A stretch of DNA of 64,000 nucleotides from Notospermus geniculatus (lineage: Eukaryota; Nemertea; Pilidiophora; Heteronemertea; Lineidae): contig NMRB01001766.1 of the NCBI GenBank assembly GCA_002633025.1, positions 43,441-107,440 on the forward strand, written 5' to 3'. Shown here in pieces: positions 53,348-63,991 of this stretch. Every line of letters begins with the position of its first letter. Position 1 is the stretch's first letter. Below the pieces are notes generated by a model that worked only from the letters and a program-made list of their open reading frames with translations, was not told where the DNA came from and searched no databases. A program made the position numbers and the translations under genes.

Positions 53348-53683
53348 TTAGCCGCATATGAAATATTTTATCAACAAGAATAAAACATATTGTACACAGA
53401 AACTGGGGCCTCGCGTCGCAGAAGCACGCTTCACTGGATGGTACACCCCATGATGTGGGATGTACCACACGGTTCCATCATTAAGTTCCATCTCTTCCTT
53501 ATGCACCTTCTCCGCATATACACTCTTCAACATGTCATCCATCGCCCTTGCATAGGCGTCACGGAACTTTGGGTCCTTCATCAGCCTGGCCTTAAGTTGA
53601 GCAAGTCTCTTGACTGCTATGGTTCTGTTGTTCGGCATCCTGGAGTCATCCTTCCCATGGCAGTGACATCTCCAATTGTCCAT
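53348..53683 (-). pseudogene. BEL/Pao polyprotein fragment before the RT
   Basis: The minus-strand frame contains NNRTIAVKRLAQLKARLMKD, PKFRDAYARAMDDMLKS, YAEKVHKEEMELND and GTVWYIPHHGVYHPVK. This order is diagnostic of the BEL/Pao region just upstream of the reverse transcriptase palm (WYIPHHxVxHP). After HPVK the family should continue with the RVVFDCSA box; instead the sequence diverges and stops, so the copy is truncated. 53690-54415 has no supportable gene. Confidence 0.8.
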
Positions 53684-54414
53684 CTTCTCTCACGGATGAT
53701 TTCTCCTTGGCAACGAAGTTTTTCCGCTTGGAATGGTTTCCTTCGTCTGTATATTAGTCCTAGTTGAACGTACTTTTTAAAACGTTTATAAAGTTAGGGG
53801 ATAGCATAACACGGTATTTGATTTTTTGTGAGTCCTCACCTCAGTCCTCCTGAAATAATGTCAGGTGGGAAGACCAAAAATTCAATCAATGCACAGAAAT
53901 ATCATTTTACCTGCATTCGTAACTGGTCTTCTCTTAAGAGATAAAATCTCTTCTCCTAAACTAAACTTGCAGTCTTTCCTCGTGCCTCGTGGGGGTCTGC
54001 TTCCTTTCGTTCACACATCTTGCAGCTGGGAGTGGTGTCCTGCTATTGAATTAGGGAATGGAATACTCACATTTGAAAACACTTTAGTGTCGTGGTTCAC
54101 ACCTATTGTTATGACACCTTGCCTGGTGTCAAGTAGAAAACAACTACTACTCCCAAGTCAATAAAACAAACAATTTAATGATACACAAATGATTATAAAT
54201 GTTACAAAACCTCAGATAACTGTGTAAGCCTCCATCATCCAGCTACACAACATAAACCAAATACTGGTACCACAGCGTGGAGGGTAAACTCGTGAATGCG
54301 ACATCCATGCCTGGACTCTGTTTCCATGGACTTTTTCTGCGCAATACAGTCACTGTCCTGATCACTGACTCAGTCCTTCTCATACTTAAACCACCACACA
54401 ATTATAGTTTCATT

Positions 54415-54475
54415 TCATTCTAGTTCGCGGGGATTCGCCCGCCTAAGTCGCCACAGTGTGACCTGGGCTTAATGT
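54415..54475. repeat. Half copy of the 33306-33487 MITE
   Basis: TTTCATTCTAGTTCGCGGGG through 'attcgcccgcctaagtcgccacagtgtgacctggg' equals the right end of the 33306-33487 element. The left half is absent. 54480-55530 contains no supportable gene; frames there overlap in both directions. Confidence 0.8.
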
Positions 54476-55537
54476 CTGATTGGCAATGAGCAATGGTCCT
54501 CGAAGGGCCTCCCACATCAGGAGCGAGGTGAAAACTGGGGCACAGTGGTTTCATTGTCGTCATCTTCCGAATCCAAAATCTTGCCGCATTGATGATCGTC
54601 TTTAACATTTATTGCCCAGCATTTATTGCATGTATTCCAAACATGTATACATGGTCATGATGGTAGACGACGACTGGGAAAAAGAAGACGACTGGGAAAA
54701 AGAAGTCTCTGACACATGAGTCACTGTGGATGGACCATTCTTCATCAGATTCCAGGAAAGCCTGCCAGTGGCGGGTAAGGTAACGGGGGAGGACGACCTC
54801 CCGGGCAACCCTCACCCATAGTTGGGGAGTTGACGAATCATGCATGGCCGGACGGCAGCCTTTTTGTGACGGGCTTTGGCCCTTCATTATCGCCGTCCTC
54901 ATCGTCAGAGCTAGGGGCCCGCTTCTTCTTCCTCTTTAAGCACTTTGGAAGAGCCTTTGCCACTGTGTCTGCTGCACCGCCACCTAGGACGCTCAAGGCC
55001 AACACGGAGATGTCTGTTTTACCCTGGAAGTGGCGTGCCAAGGGGTTGGCACAACCTCTGCTGGGAGGGAGGGGGGGAGTCCATGGTGATATCACCATGT
55101 GGTCTTCGCCACTTGCTGTGGGTGTGACAGCAGACTCCTCTTTGTTACACTAATTTGGCTCCTGAGCTTATAACTCTCCATTGTCTCTCTGGCAGAAGCC
55201 AGAAATTCATAGAAATTACTTGATTTTCTGTGACATACATGTACCCTACAAACATAGTCAGGCACTCCACTGGCACTGCCGTCATCATGTGGTAAAGATA
55301 TAATTATAAGATAATGTCCTCTTGAGACTTTCCTTTGCCATGTTTATCATACCCATGGATTCTTTTCTGTATGCTTTATTGTCCACTTTGGAACAGAAAC
55401 GGCACATACCCTGTACCGTACCCCCACCAACATACGTTTTTTTCGGCGTTTCTGTCATTTTCTTTCATTGACGCATCGCGCTATGCAACCCACGTGCTTT
55501 ATTTACTGATAATATTAACGATTTTGTGACATCACTT

Positions 55538-55834
55538 CTAGGCCTCCATTGCCGTCTCCAACAACGCCGGGTCGTCACTGTCATACTCCGGCTCAAATTG
55601 AGAGGGCATAATGTTCAGTCTTTGGCCGCCCATGTTTGGGCATTGCTTACCAGCTGTCCTCTTTCCAAAGGATGACCCCTGGTGCCAGTAGCTCACAAAA
55701 CTCGACTTCGTCGCTATTTCATAACACCTTATCAGCTCATTAATTTCTTTGATGGGTTCGTCGGCACTGCTGACACGAACAATGCCACTCAAATCATTTT
55801 GGGACTCGGCAAAATAACTCAACCAAGCCGCCAT
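55538..55834 (-). CDS. Unrecognised 98-residue ORF
   Basis: The minus-strand frame starts MAAWLSYFAESQNDLSGIV, then EPIKEINELIRCYEIATKSS, FVSYWHQGSSFGKR and an acidic end (FEPEYDSDDPALLETAMEA). Plausibly the N-terminal exon or a short domain of a repeat-borne gene: similar short amphipathic N-termini precede CAKY-type transposase cores, and one such fragment lies immediately upstream. Not assigned. Confidence 0.35.
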   Translation of the reverse strand: MAAWLSYFAESQNDLSGIVRVSSADEPIKEINELIRCYEIATKSSFVSYWHQGSSFGKRTAGKQCPNMGGQRLNIMPSQFEPEYDSDDPALLETAMEA

Positions 55835-55867
55835 CGCATTTTATCGGTCACATGATACGCATCACTG

Positions 55868-56371
55868 TCAGCAGGCCATGTGCTTTTCTAAAAATAGTAC
55901 ATGCCGCCATGACACCTCCTCGAAACACTCTTGATCTAGCCAGGCCCCAAATATTGCAAACCCAATTTTCAAGTTTGGATACTCCATTCGGAACGTGCAG
56001 ATAATAGCATTGGTTTCTTCATCGTGCAAACTGTAACTTCCGTATTTGGCGCAGTGGCCAATGGAATCACATCTTTGGACCACTTCATCGAGGTTCGACA
56101 TAACAGTGATCACCTCATCCTACCATACATTGTGAACAGCTTGATTCAGGAACTTCCTTTGGTGTGCACAGAAAGTTTGTGGTTTAAAGCACTGCACACC
56201 CCAAATCTCCAACATAGAGTGGCAACTTGTCTTCGTCCAACCCCTTGCAACACCTCTAAGTAACGCTTGATAAGTAACCTCTAAAAGATGATGGACCATA
56301 CTATTCACCACCTTCTTGAATTTTGCCAGCCAAGAAAATGCTTGTTCCCCTGCCATTCTTTTCTTCATCAA
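55868..56371 (-). pseudogene. CAKY-type transposase core fragment
   Basis: The first frame (56371-56120) ends KPQTFCAHQRKFLNQAVHNV; the second (56113-55868) contains VVQRCDSIGHCAKYGSYSLH, DEETNAIICTF. The CDS.G.CAKY.SY....D..TN.I pattern is the start of an RNase H-like core common in repeat-borne genes. A frameshift separates the two parts and later catalytic residues are not seen. Related to the fragment at 40710-40879. Confidence 0.5.
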
Positions 56372-56532
56372 GTACCGAGTCTGGATTCATCTTGTGGTTG
56401 GACATATGTAACCTGCCGATTACTTTATTAATTTTTCTTCCACATTTGATTAAATGGGGCAAGGAGGGGAAGATCAACTTCTGCGGCGTTTATGAATTTA
56501 AATCATGAAATGCCAAATCATCATCATTCATA

Positions 56533-56693
56533 CACTTCTTAAGCGGCGAATCCACTGATGCGATTTTGGCTTCAGGCGGGGTTGCGAGCCTCTTATATGG
56601 CAATCGGAAGTCCTTATAAGGTGATTGTAAGGGATCACAACCCCGTCACAAGCCAAAATCGTGTCTGTCAGTGGATTCGCCGATTTAAGGAGG
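56533..56693. mobile_element. ~160-bp MITE with GGCGAATCCACTGA ends
   Basis: TTAAGCGGCGAATCCACTGA..CGATTTTGGCTT is mirrored by AAGCCAAAATCG..TCAGTGGATTCGCCG..TTAA, with a second inner mirror around TTATAAGG. Non-coding. Confidence 0.8.
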
Positions 56694-56939
56694 CAACAGT
56701 AGGCCTAAAGAAACTACAAATGTAGGAAATGATTACAATTCCAAGGTCCTGCCTGTGCATCAGCTCCAGTTCTGATGTAGCCTGCCTTCTCCTTCCAAGT
56801 GGCTTTCCGTAGAGGCCATCCTTAGTTTTGATTGGCTGTTAGTCATCTATCCCTGATTGGTCAATACATGTATTTCATTGAAACGATGACATTCATTCGC
56901 CAAGCAAAGTAAAATCCGATTCGCTGCACCCGCCTGCCA

Positions 56940-57480
56940 ATTTCTACTAGTTTGTTGTGTTTTGTTCCCATGGAATGTCATGTTTGGTGAGCCAGTCCTG
57001 CATGGTTTTCTTCAGAGACCCTGACATGCCTGAGGTTGGGAGTTTTTCAACCAGAACAGAGTGATAGCTGGCGTTGTCCATCACAATCACTGAGTGGGAG
57101 GTAGCTTGGGCAGAAGGGTTTCCTTAAACCTTAAGAAAGGGCCTGAAGTAGTCAACAGTGGAAGAAGTAAAGGGGGCAGCGGCCTCCAACCTATCCTATA
57201 ACACAGTCCATTATATACAGGGTCACAGCCGTTCTAGCCTCAACAATCCAGTAGCGCTGACGTACACTTTAAGACCTCGCCATTCATATCGCCGTGATAG
57301 TCATCAAGAGATTACTTTGTCCTGTAAACCAAGCTAGCCCTATCCAAAAATCCATCTTTGCTGCCGACAGGAAGCACAATCAATCTTTCACCTTTTCCAG
57401 TGGGATCCTTAAGTCCTGTCGATTTCCCCGCCAGGAAGGCTTGTTTCTTTGTCTTAAACGTAGAATCCAGCCATCAAATT
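56940..57480 (-). pseudogene. Degenerate relative of the 18460 DDE transposase
   Basis: On the minus strand, pieces in different frames give FKTKKQAFLAGKSTGLKDPT, GKGERLIVLPVGSKDGFLD, then VDYFRPFLKV, and finally SVIVMDNASYHSVLVEKLPT followed by SLKKTMQDWLTKHDIPWE. These align in order with residues ~235-355 of the transposase at 18460, including the second catalytic Asp (MDNASYH). At least two frameshifts are present, and the first and third catalytic boxes are missing. Confidence 0.8.
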
Positions 57481-57589
57481 TGCCTGCGCGGCGGAACTAC
57501 CTCAGACGCCCATAGACTAAAAATGAAAAGTCTAGGCCTAACAAATCGTGCCACTACTCTCGCGACACACAGATGACGGACGACGGATG

Positions 57590-57716
57590 GATCTACTTCA
57601 TCCAAATCATATTCTACCGCAGGTAAACAACTGAAATGGAACCAAACATTGCAACCATCACAACATACTGTGTCATCTTTACACTCCTTTCCACAGATGC
57701 CACACGGCCAATCCAA
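57590..57716 (-). pseudogene. PHD-finger fragment
   Basis: The minus-strand frame reads MDWPCGICGKECKDDTVCCD, GCNVWFHFSCL. The C-x2-C, C-x2-C, H-x2-C ligands and the Trp before the His fit a PHD zinc finger, though the final Cys pair is not clear. N-terminal PHD fingers are frequent in repeat-borne proteins. It lies just upstream of the transposase remnant but in a different frame, so linkage is unproven. Confidence 0.55.
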
Positions 57717-58049
57717 AGCAGGTTTGGTCCTTCTCTTCCTTTTTCACAAAGTTGTTCGTGACGTCGAGGCAGGCTCCAGACCCACCGTGCCAGACCCAGG
57801 CGGCCCAGTTATCAAAAAACTGTGTCCCTCCCTCTCCAACTTCACTGCATATTTCTCCATTCTGCCAGCAGTGTTTACGGATGAACACGCAATTGTCATG
57901 AGTTTGTTCTTCTGGGACATTCACCCACACACATGTGAGCACATGGGTAAAATCCCATGTTATTTCTCTTGGATAATTTGGGCATCTTTCCTTTGCCAAC
58001 AGAATCTCTGCAAGTTGTGCATCCATTCAATATCGTCAACAGATTTGTA

Positions 58050-58270
58050 CCCTGTTGGACATTCTGAAAACAGATTTTGATATTCATTTTGTATGTTAAC
58101 ATATTCACTTTGATCACAGAGTATTTGGTGACTTCCAAGTTTTCAGTTTTCATTCTCTTGTTAAGGTGCTCTGTGTTGACGAGTGCTGCATTATCGTTCC
58201 ATAGCTTGCAGACCATTTTATTTTGTGAGTCGTCCTCGAGCACAAGGTCTCGTCGTCGCCATGTGTTCAT
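58050..58270 (-). pseudogene. RPA-like OB-fold fragment
   Basis: The minus-strand frame starts MNTWRRRDLVLEDDSQNKM, VCKLWNDNAALVNTEHLNKR and continues NLEVTKYSVIKVNM. The pattern (KR.l.l.D.....v.lW...A) is that of an OB-fold strand set in replication-protein-A-like proteins, which occur as cargo of several invertebrate elements. A piece of an AGCTCACC-family 3' end (plus strand ~57900-57945) follows. Confidence 0.45.
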
Positions 58271-58758
58271 TGGTGGATGTATGGGCAGTTGTGATTGCTA
58301 CGAATCCTGTTGTCCAGTTTTTCTCCCAAAAGTTTGCGTAATCGTCAACGTCGATGATGGCCTTTTTGTAATTGAATCAGCGATTAGTGGGCAAGATCTT
58401 GTGTGAAGGCGAGGGATTCCTTCACAGATTGAGGGGGTTCTGGTGAACTAATACACTAACGTAACTGATTAATCTCTTTATTTCCACTCTGACAGCACAA
58501 GACCTGCGTCTTGCCAAATCGGGGTTTACAGCAATCTGCGCATGCGCGACGCGCACAGTACAATCACATATCCTGCGGGGTGTCCCCCAGCAGGCGCACG
58601 GGGCCCAGCGGAAAACTCGACCGCCACACCTTGCTTTCGTCTCTCTTGTGGAACTGTCTGACACCAACTTCCCCTCAACTTGGGGCGTCCGGCTTAGAAA
58701 CGTCGCCTCTCTTCGTAGCTCGCTTTGCACGCCTCTGTTCTTTTGTATCAAGGAAGTC

Positions 58759-58868
58759 AGGCCTCCGTTTGAGGGGCGCTAAAATGTGCATGCGCCTCGC
58801 AAACAATAGACTTTCTATTGTTTGTGAGGCGCATGCACATTTTAACTCCCCTCAAATGGAAAGGCCTG
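58759..58868. repeat. Long hairpin, nearly perfect 18-base and 12-base arm blocks
   Basis: AAAATGTGCATGCGCCTC..CAAACAATAGA is mirrored by TCTATTGTTTG..GAGGCGCATGCACATTTT around a 2-base loop, and the match extends outward through CCCCTCAAA and AGGCCT. Very short loop, so it extrudes easily. 58270-58755 and 58870-60550 contain no supportable gene. Confidence 0.85.
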
Positions 58869-60560
58869 GCAGGTGGACCTTAAATGGGGGAAGGGGGGTT
58901 TCGATTGATGAAGTCATGAGCTTCCATATCGTGATGATGATGTATTTATTTGTAAGTTTCAACTACAAAATCTGGCCTCGTGACTCACAACAAATGGCTG
59001 CCTTGCTGTCTTTCTTAACTACATGTACCTCCAGTTCTGGTCCCGTTGTTCTCTTAAAGTGCGTGATTTTCAAATTAAGCTAGAGGGAATATAAAGTTAG
59101 TACCATTACCAACTATTGCAGGCACGGGGTCCCGCTAGAGCGCAGCGTGATAAATGATCACGTGCAGCGTTACGCCAATCACAATGCCGCACGACGTCAT
59201 CATGTCGGCGCCCACGAGAGCAACGCGACATCGAAATGACGCCGCGGGCATGGCGGGGACATGGATATCAGGGCTGTGGTATCCCATTTTCAACACCCCT
59301 GTGTTAACCGTAAAACTTTTTCATAACTCAATTTAAAGTGAAGAATCTTGTAGCCTATGATGCTACCTTGTATCCTGAGGGCAGGCAAACTGCACCGCTG
59401 TCTCGCGTTTCCAGCTGGCGGGGAGCCAAAGTTGTCGATTTTGGCAAAATGTACATGTGAGAGAGGCAAATGCATTAGAAACTCTNGCAGTACCACCTGG
59501 CTTTAATCATGGAACCGCGAACTACATGTAGTGTAGATGTAACATGTAACAAAACAGAAATTGTAAAAAAGTGTAAACATAAAATACAACATCATGATCT
59601 GGCAAATTACCAACAATCCACACCTGCGAGCGCAAATGTAAACATTGTAGTATTTGTTGTTCGTCCCGTCCCCCCATGTTGACCATTACTGACATGACTG
59701 AACTGCCCATCTCACATTTTCCTCTTCACACCCCTTCTCCCTCTACCCTTTATGTCCTTCCCCCTTTCCCCACTCGTTTCCCGACCTTCTCTTACTGCAC
59801 ACCGCTGCCCCTGACGTATGTCCCCACTGGCCACACCCAAGACATCTGCGTTCCTCCCAGAAACATTCTGCGGAATATTCTTTGATCCATTTATGTATGG
59901 GATGAGGTGTACGCGTTCTTTTATAGTGTGGAGTCCCATGAAATGCAGGAGGATCGAGAATTACTGAATTTCCTCAGAACGTCACCGCTCAAAACACTTG
60001 CAGCGGTATGATCACCTCCTTCAGCTCTGGAGGGCCATCCGTCTGATCCACTTTGGTCACTTTCTCGCTGTTCTTGCTTGGCCTGTGGTGTTCTGTGGAG
60101 GATGATTGTAAAAGCTATATCAACGTACTGTAAACAACCAACGTCTGGTACAACGCTTTATTTGAGGTAAGGTGACAGAAACAGCAACGAAGTGATTGAC
60201 GGAACGCGTTCAAGAACGTTGGTGGTCGTTTAAACTCACAATCAACCCACATGAGACCAAGTTTATCCACAATAAACATGCCAAATCAGTAGTAAAAGAC
60301 AGACAGCCGCAAGGCCATCCCGTCTTGACGAAAATATTAACACATAGTGTGGCGCTGCAGTCAGACCAATCACCATACGCAGGGTGACCCAAAACAAAGC
60401 CCACGGAACTGGCGGGAAATTCAAATTCGGCGACAACAGCGTTCCAGTCCATCCTTGTCTGCGGAAGCCTCGTTTATCGCATCAACAAAAATAAAGAGAC
60501 GACACCCCAACAAATTCGCGAGGCACTTGTTCACAGTACTGGAGTAGTTCGGACAGACTT

Positions 60561-61230
60561 TTACAAACAGTTGCCTTGCAGTAACCAAGGTGCAGTAAGC
60601 AAGGTTATCATGGTCAATGCTGTCAAAAAAAACCTGTTGCTGTTTATGCCGAACAGAACATCTAAAAAAAAGCACTGATCTCTCCTTGATCGAACGCCAA
60701 TTTTCGTAAGCTTCTCTCTACAGTTGGAGTTGAAATGCCTAAAACAGCGCAAACCAATTACACTTGGTAAGGCTGACTTGAGGGCATTGCATAAAGCAGC
60801 TTCCCCATCGGTAATGTATCCCATGGCTTCCTCCTTCAGCTTTGGACACTTCCTAGTAACTGAGTACACCACCCTGTCAAAAGTTTCTTGATTTTTGGAT
60901 GAATGAATAGCTGTGGGGCTTAAGAATACTGGGGGTACTTCACTCCGGACATGAGTTAGAAGCAAGCTCCTATGTGTAAATGGAGTGACCTCAAACTTGC
61001 CAAACTCAAATGTTGGGTCCACACTGTGGGGAGGGGATAGCCTAACTCTGTACCTTTTTTGAGCAGAACCTCTCAAGATCTGCGCTCATTTGCTTTGTGC
61101 TCAATACCCATATGTCCTTGATCATCCCAGTGGTCGTGCACAATCGGCTCATCTTTGGCATTGGTATATATCGACAAATCGTCATCATTATCATCACCAC
61201 CACACTCTTCTCACCATCTCGAAGATCCAC
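60561..61230 (-). pseudogene. Mutator-like (MULE) transposase fragment
   Basis: The minus strand gives QMSADLERFCSKK (61230 frame), then after a shift VDPTFEFGKFEVTPFTHRSL, LSPTAIHSSKNQETFDRVVY, GYITDGEAALCNALKSALPS, IGLRCFRHFNSNCREKL. The VDPTF..G.F.VT...(H)..LL, ITDGE.AL..A and LRCF.H motifs are those of MULE transposases; VDPTF and TDGE carry the first two acidic catalytic residues. The third acidic residue and zinc-finger region are not found before the frame degenerates at 60561. A 9-bp-duplicating Mutator-type foldback is present at 44796. Confidence 0.75.
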
Positions 61231-61453
61231 CTCAGTACTCCGACCAAGACCTCCTGTCCCTCCCTCAGAAACTCATTGCAAACCCCCTCTTCCCTTCTCC
61301 TTCTCGGCGTATTTATTTACGTATGGGTACAAACTCGTCACGTCGACGTACCTGAGGCTTTCCGCTTCAGTGGCTTTGTAATAAAGCCGTGAGGCATTTG
61401 TCCTCCCACCATAGAAAGTACCCCTGGGCTCCAAGGGTTCAACGATATCCATC

Positions 61454-62186
61454 CTACCATTGAAATCGGCCGTCTCCTTGTTCTGACGTGACTCTGGCCG
61501 TAGTCACACTCACATCTTTAAGTCCCTGGCCTTCCAGATAAGCTTGCTTTTCAATCCACTGCTTGTACAGTTCAATGTCAATGAATTTAAAGCCATTCAC
61601 AGGGTTAGAATTACCCCCTCCGTTTGAAACACCGCGATGACCCATGCCAAAAGCAGTTTTCTTTGAAACTGATGACCTTTTCCCAGATCTGACCCGACCT
61701 TTAGTGTCCTCGATGTGATTTTCAACGAGTTCGTCCAAGTGTTGCAGAGTGCGAGTGGCCAGTCTGGCATTTTCAAAGTTTACATGTACATTGGCTCCGT
61801 GAGCCTTCAAACAGTCCTTCAGCTTTTTCACGTGAATTTCAACAAGATTATCATTAGGAATGTTTTTATCTTTCCCTCCCTTTGTATTAAACACATACGT
61901 TCCATTTGTATTCCAATGCCTCAGGGTGAGAGAGTATGGCCTTCTTATATGCTAGCAAGCGGAACATCCACACCTGAGTATGGCCCCCTACATGGTACAA
62001 TAGAAGTTCAAACTTGGCATTTCGAAAAATTCTGTTGGCGTCGCCATAGTTAAATGCATCAGCCGTATCATGCAGTAACAATATGCACTTCATAAGAGAT
62101 GCAGTCAATATATTCATAGTGTCACCTTCAGAAACAGATGGAGATTTGACCTGGGCATCAAGTCCTCTTGGTGATCCTTCAAACAA
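61454..62186 (-). pseudogene. DUF6589-like protein fragment (one frameshift)
   Basis: The minus-strand frame 62186-61887 includes ADAFNYGDANRIFRNAKFEL, LLYHVGGHTQVWMFRLLAYK and ends WNVCV; the frame then shifts by one and continues FNTKGGKDKNIPNDNLVEIH, KKLKDCLKAHGANVHVNFEN, RLATRTLQHLDELVENHIED. The D.R..R.WKF.L..Y...G...Y and N.KGG.G.N...D...EH...K..L order is the DUF6589 signature, a repeat-borne family of unknown function. The segment before ~62044 belongs to the duplicated block also found at 34433. Confidence 0.6.
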
Positions 62187-62411
62187 TGATTCTGGTATCG
62201 TTTACGTTGTTTGTAGACTGGCAGGGCAATGCTGGCAATGATATTGTGACGGTCGTCAAATCAATGGAGAAAATCGAACGTCTGGTATTCGCTTTATTTT
62301 CACAGAGCAGTAGTATGTCATGTCAATCTCGGGGTGGTTTGAATGGGTTCCAACGAGGGGGTTCCATAAAATGGTGGGAAAAGGTCAAGGTCACGTGACA
62401 GGTCACGTGAT

Positions 62412-62610
62412 GCTATTGTTCTAAGAACAATGGCTATTGTTCTTAGAACAATAGGCCGAAGGAATTCTATTGTTCTTAGAACAATAGGCCAATGGAATTC
62501 TATTGTTCTTAGAACAATAGGCCAAAGGAATTCTATTGTTCTTAGAACAATAGGCCAAAGGAATTCTATTGTTCTTAGAACAATAGGCCAAAGGAATTCT
62601 TTTGTTCTTA
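62412..62610. repeat. 33-bp palindromic tandem array, copy 2
   Basis: About five units as in 34790-34997. The left border differs: copy 2 reads GGTCACGTGACAGGTCACGT before the first palindrome, copy 1 has the CACGTGAC block once. Confidence 0.95.
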
Positions 62611-62623
62611 GAAACAAAGGGAA

Positions 62624-62782
62624 TCACGTGACCGTTGTGTTGGGCACTCTGGGATCCATGACCTGACATAACACATGGTGTAGTGTAGCTCGTACAGCTG
62701 GTGGAATGGCATGCTTGGGATCACACTCCCCTTCCTCTAGCTCCTCGTCGCACATCATACGTCTGTCTTCATCTGTCTCCAT
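62624..62782 (-). CDS. Small acidic ORF, copy 2
   Basis: Identical to the 35004-35162 frame (METDEDRRMMCDEELEEGEC onward), with the same upstream TATAAAG and ~80-bp tandem duplication. Conservation between copies only reflects the overall identity of the duplication, so coding status is still open. Confidence 0.35.
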   Translation of the reverse strand: METDEDRRMMCDEELEEGECDPKHAIPPAVRATLHHVLCQVMDPRVPNTTVT

Positions 62783-63016
62783 GGTGGATATGATGAAAAC
62801 TGGTTGGTGGGGCTTTATAGTATGGGTTACGGACCTGTGATGTGTACATATAAACATGTCAGTACACATCTTATTTTGTGCATGAAAACTGGTTGGTGGG
62901 GTTTTATTGTATGAGTTGGGGACCTGTGATGTGTACATGAACATGTCAGTACACATCTTATTTTGTGCAAGCAAGTAAACAGGCTGCTCAGTTGGTCTCT
63001 TTTAACTATTTTGGGT

Positions 63017-63032
63017 GGCCCTGACAAGGGCT
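63017..63032 (-). terminator. Histone-type 3' stem-loop, copy 2
   Basis: The minus strand AGCCCTTGTCAGGGCC has five paired bases and a TGTC loop; AAAAGAGACC follows at 63003-62994. It differs from copy 1 in which outer pair is mismatched: copy 1 breaks the second pair, copy 2 the first, so their common ancestor probably had a full GGCCCT/AGGGCC stem. Confidence 0.5.
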
Positions 63033-63202
63033 GTTGTTTTGGCGGTTGATGGTCTTGGTGCTTGATGGTCTGGTGTGATGGTCTTGGTGGTTGATGATCT
63101 GGTTGATGGTTGATGGTCTGGTGTGATGGGCTTGGCGGTTGAAAGTCTTTAGAGGTTGAACAATTTCCTGAATTGTTGTCGTCTCTTGCGTTTCTGCATG
63201 GC

Positions 63203-63991
63203 TCAGAATCTTTCTTGCAGTGTAGTTACGGTGTCTTTCATGAATACTTGGCTTGATGGCCACTGCTGGTAATGATTGGAGAAGTTCAGCTTCATCAGCC
63301 AATTGAGGTTCAGCATCGACATGGCGTCGTCATCAGTCACAGCGGGGGCAAAGGCATAGGATTGCACTGGTCTTCTTCGCGCAATGGCTCGTTGTCCATA
63401 CATTGGGAGAGGGGATGGTGTGTCTATGAATTTGGCATTAGCCACCAAAGCCCGAACAACATGTACCGCTTTATCTATTCTCCATCTATTTTCCATCTGC
63501 ACAGTGCTGTCAGATCGCGCGAGTTCCTTCAATACATTACGACACAGTTGTGTGGAAAAAAGCTCCACCACAGTCGTAGATCTGTGGCATCGCAATAAAT
63601 ATATTGCCTCAGGAAGATAATTGATGGTAATTCTTCCTTTGTATTTCTGAAGGAACCCGCTGGATACAGCACTGAGCAAATGGAGTTCCCGAGCCCATGG
63701 AATGTCATCTTCCGTAATGTGGATCGTTTCATCCCCACAGAGATCCCAGATGACCTCCAGCTGTCTTTCATGACAAAAGACAGGGTTGTCATCGTGAAAT
63801 TCTGTGAGGTGTGAAACGATCCTCTTTGATAAGCGCCATTCATGCGCAAGGTACTGAACCTTGCGATACTGTCCCGTGGAGATACAGTGCCGCAAGATTC
63901 GATTCCTTAGGCCAGAATTCAAAATGTGTTTTGCTGTTTTCTGGACACAATGTCCACACATCATATGGTGCTCGGGATTGGGAGGGAGCAT
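63203..63991 (-). CDS. Unrecognised Cys-rich protein, copy 2 (5' end off window)
   Basis: One uninterrupted minus-strand frame from the window edge to TGA at 63203. It carries MLPPNPEHHMMCGHCVQKTA, ILRHCISTGQYRKVQYLAHE, NPVFCHERQLEVIWDLCGDE, DIPWARELHLLSAVSSGFLQ, RCHRSTTVVELFSTQLCRN and ends FMKDTVTTLQERF. Where copy 1 continues with Arg (CGA) for another 18 codons, this copy has TGA, so it lacks only the basic tail. It is otherwise intact in the region where copy 1 has its frameshift. The N-terminal CMSC and CDEC part should lie beyond position 64000. No family is recognised. Confidence 0.65.
   Translation of the reverse strand: MLPPNPEHHMMCGHCVQKTAKHILNSGLRNRILRHCISTGQYRKVQYLAHEWRLSKRIVSHLTEFHDDNPVFCHERQLEVIWDLCGDETIHITEDDIPWARELHLLSAVSSGFLQKYKGRITINYLPEAIYLLRCHRSTTVVELFSTQLCRNVLKELARSDSTVQMENRWRIDKAVHVVRALVANAKFIDTPSPLPMYGQRAIARRRPVQSYAFAPAVTDDDAMSMLNLNWLMKLNFSNHYQQWPSSQVFMKDTVTTLQERF

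Noticed and set aside
58511-59083. 190-codon plus-strand open frame
   Set aside because: It runs straight through the 58759-58868 hairpin, has shadow frames on the other strand, biased composition and no recognisable motif; length alone in a GC-rich stretch does not support coding.
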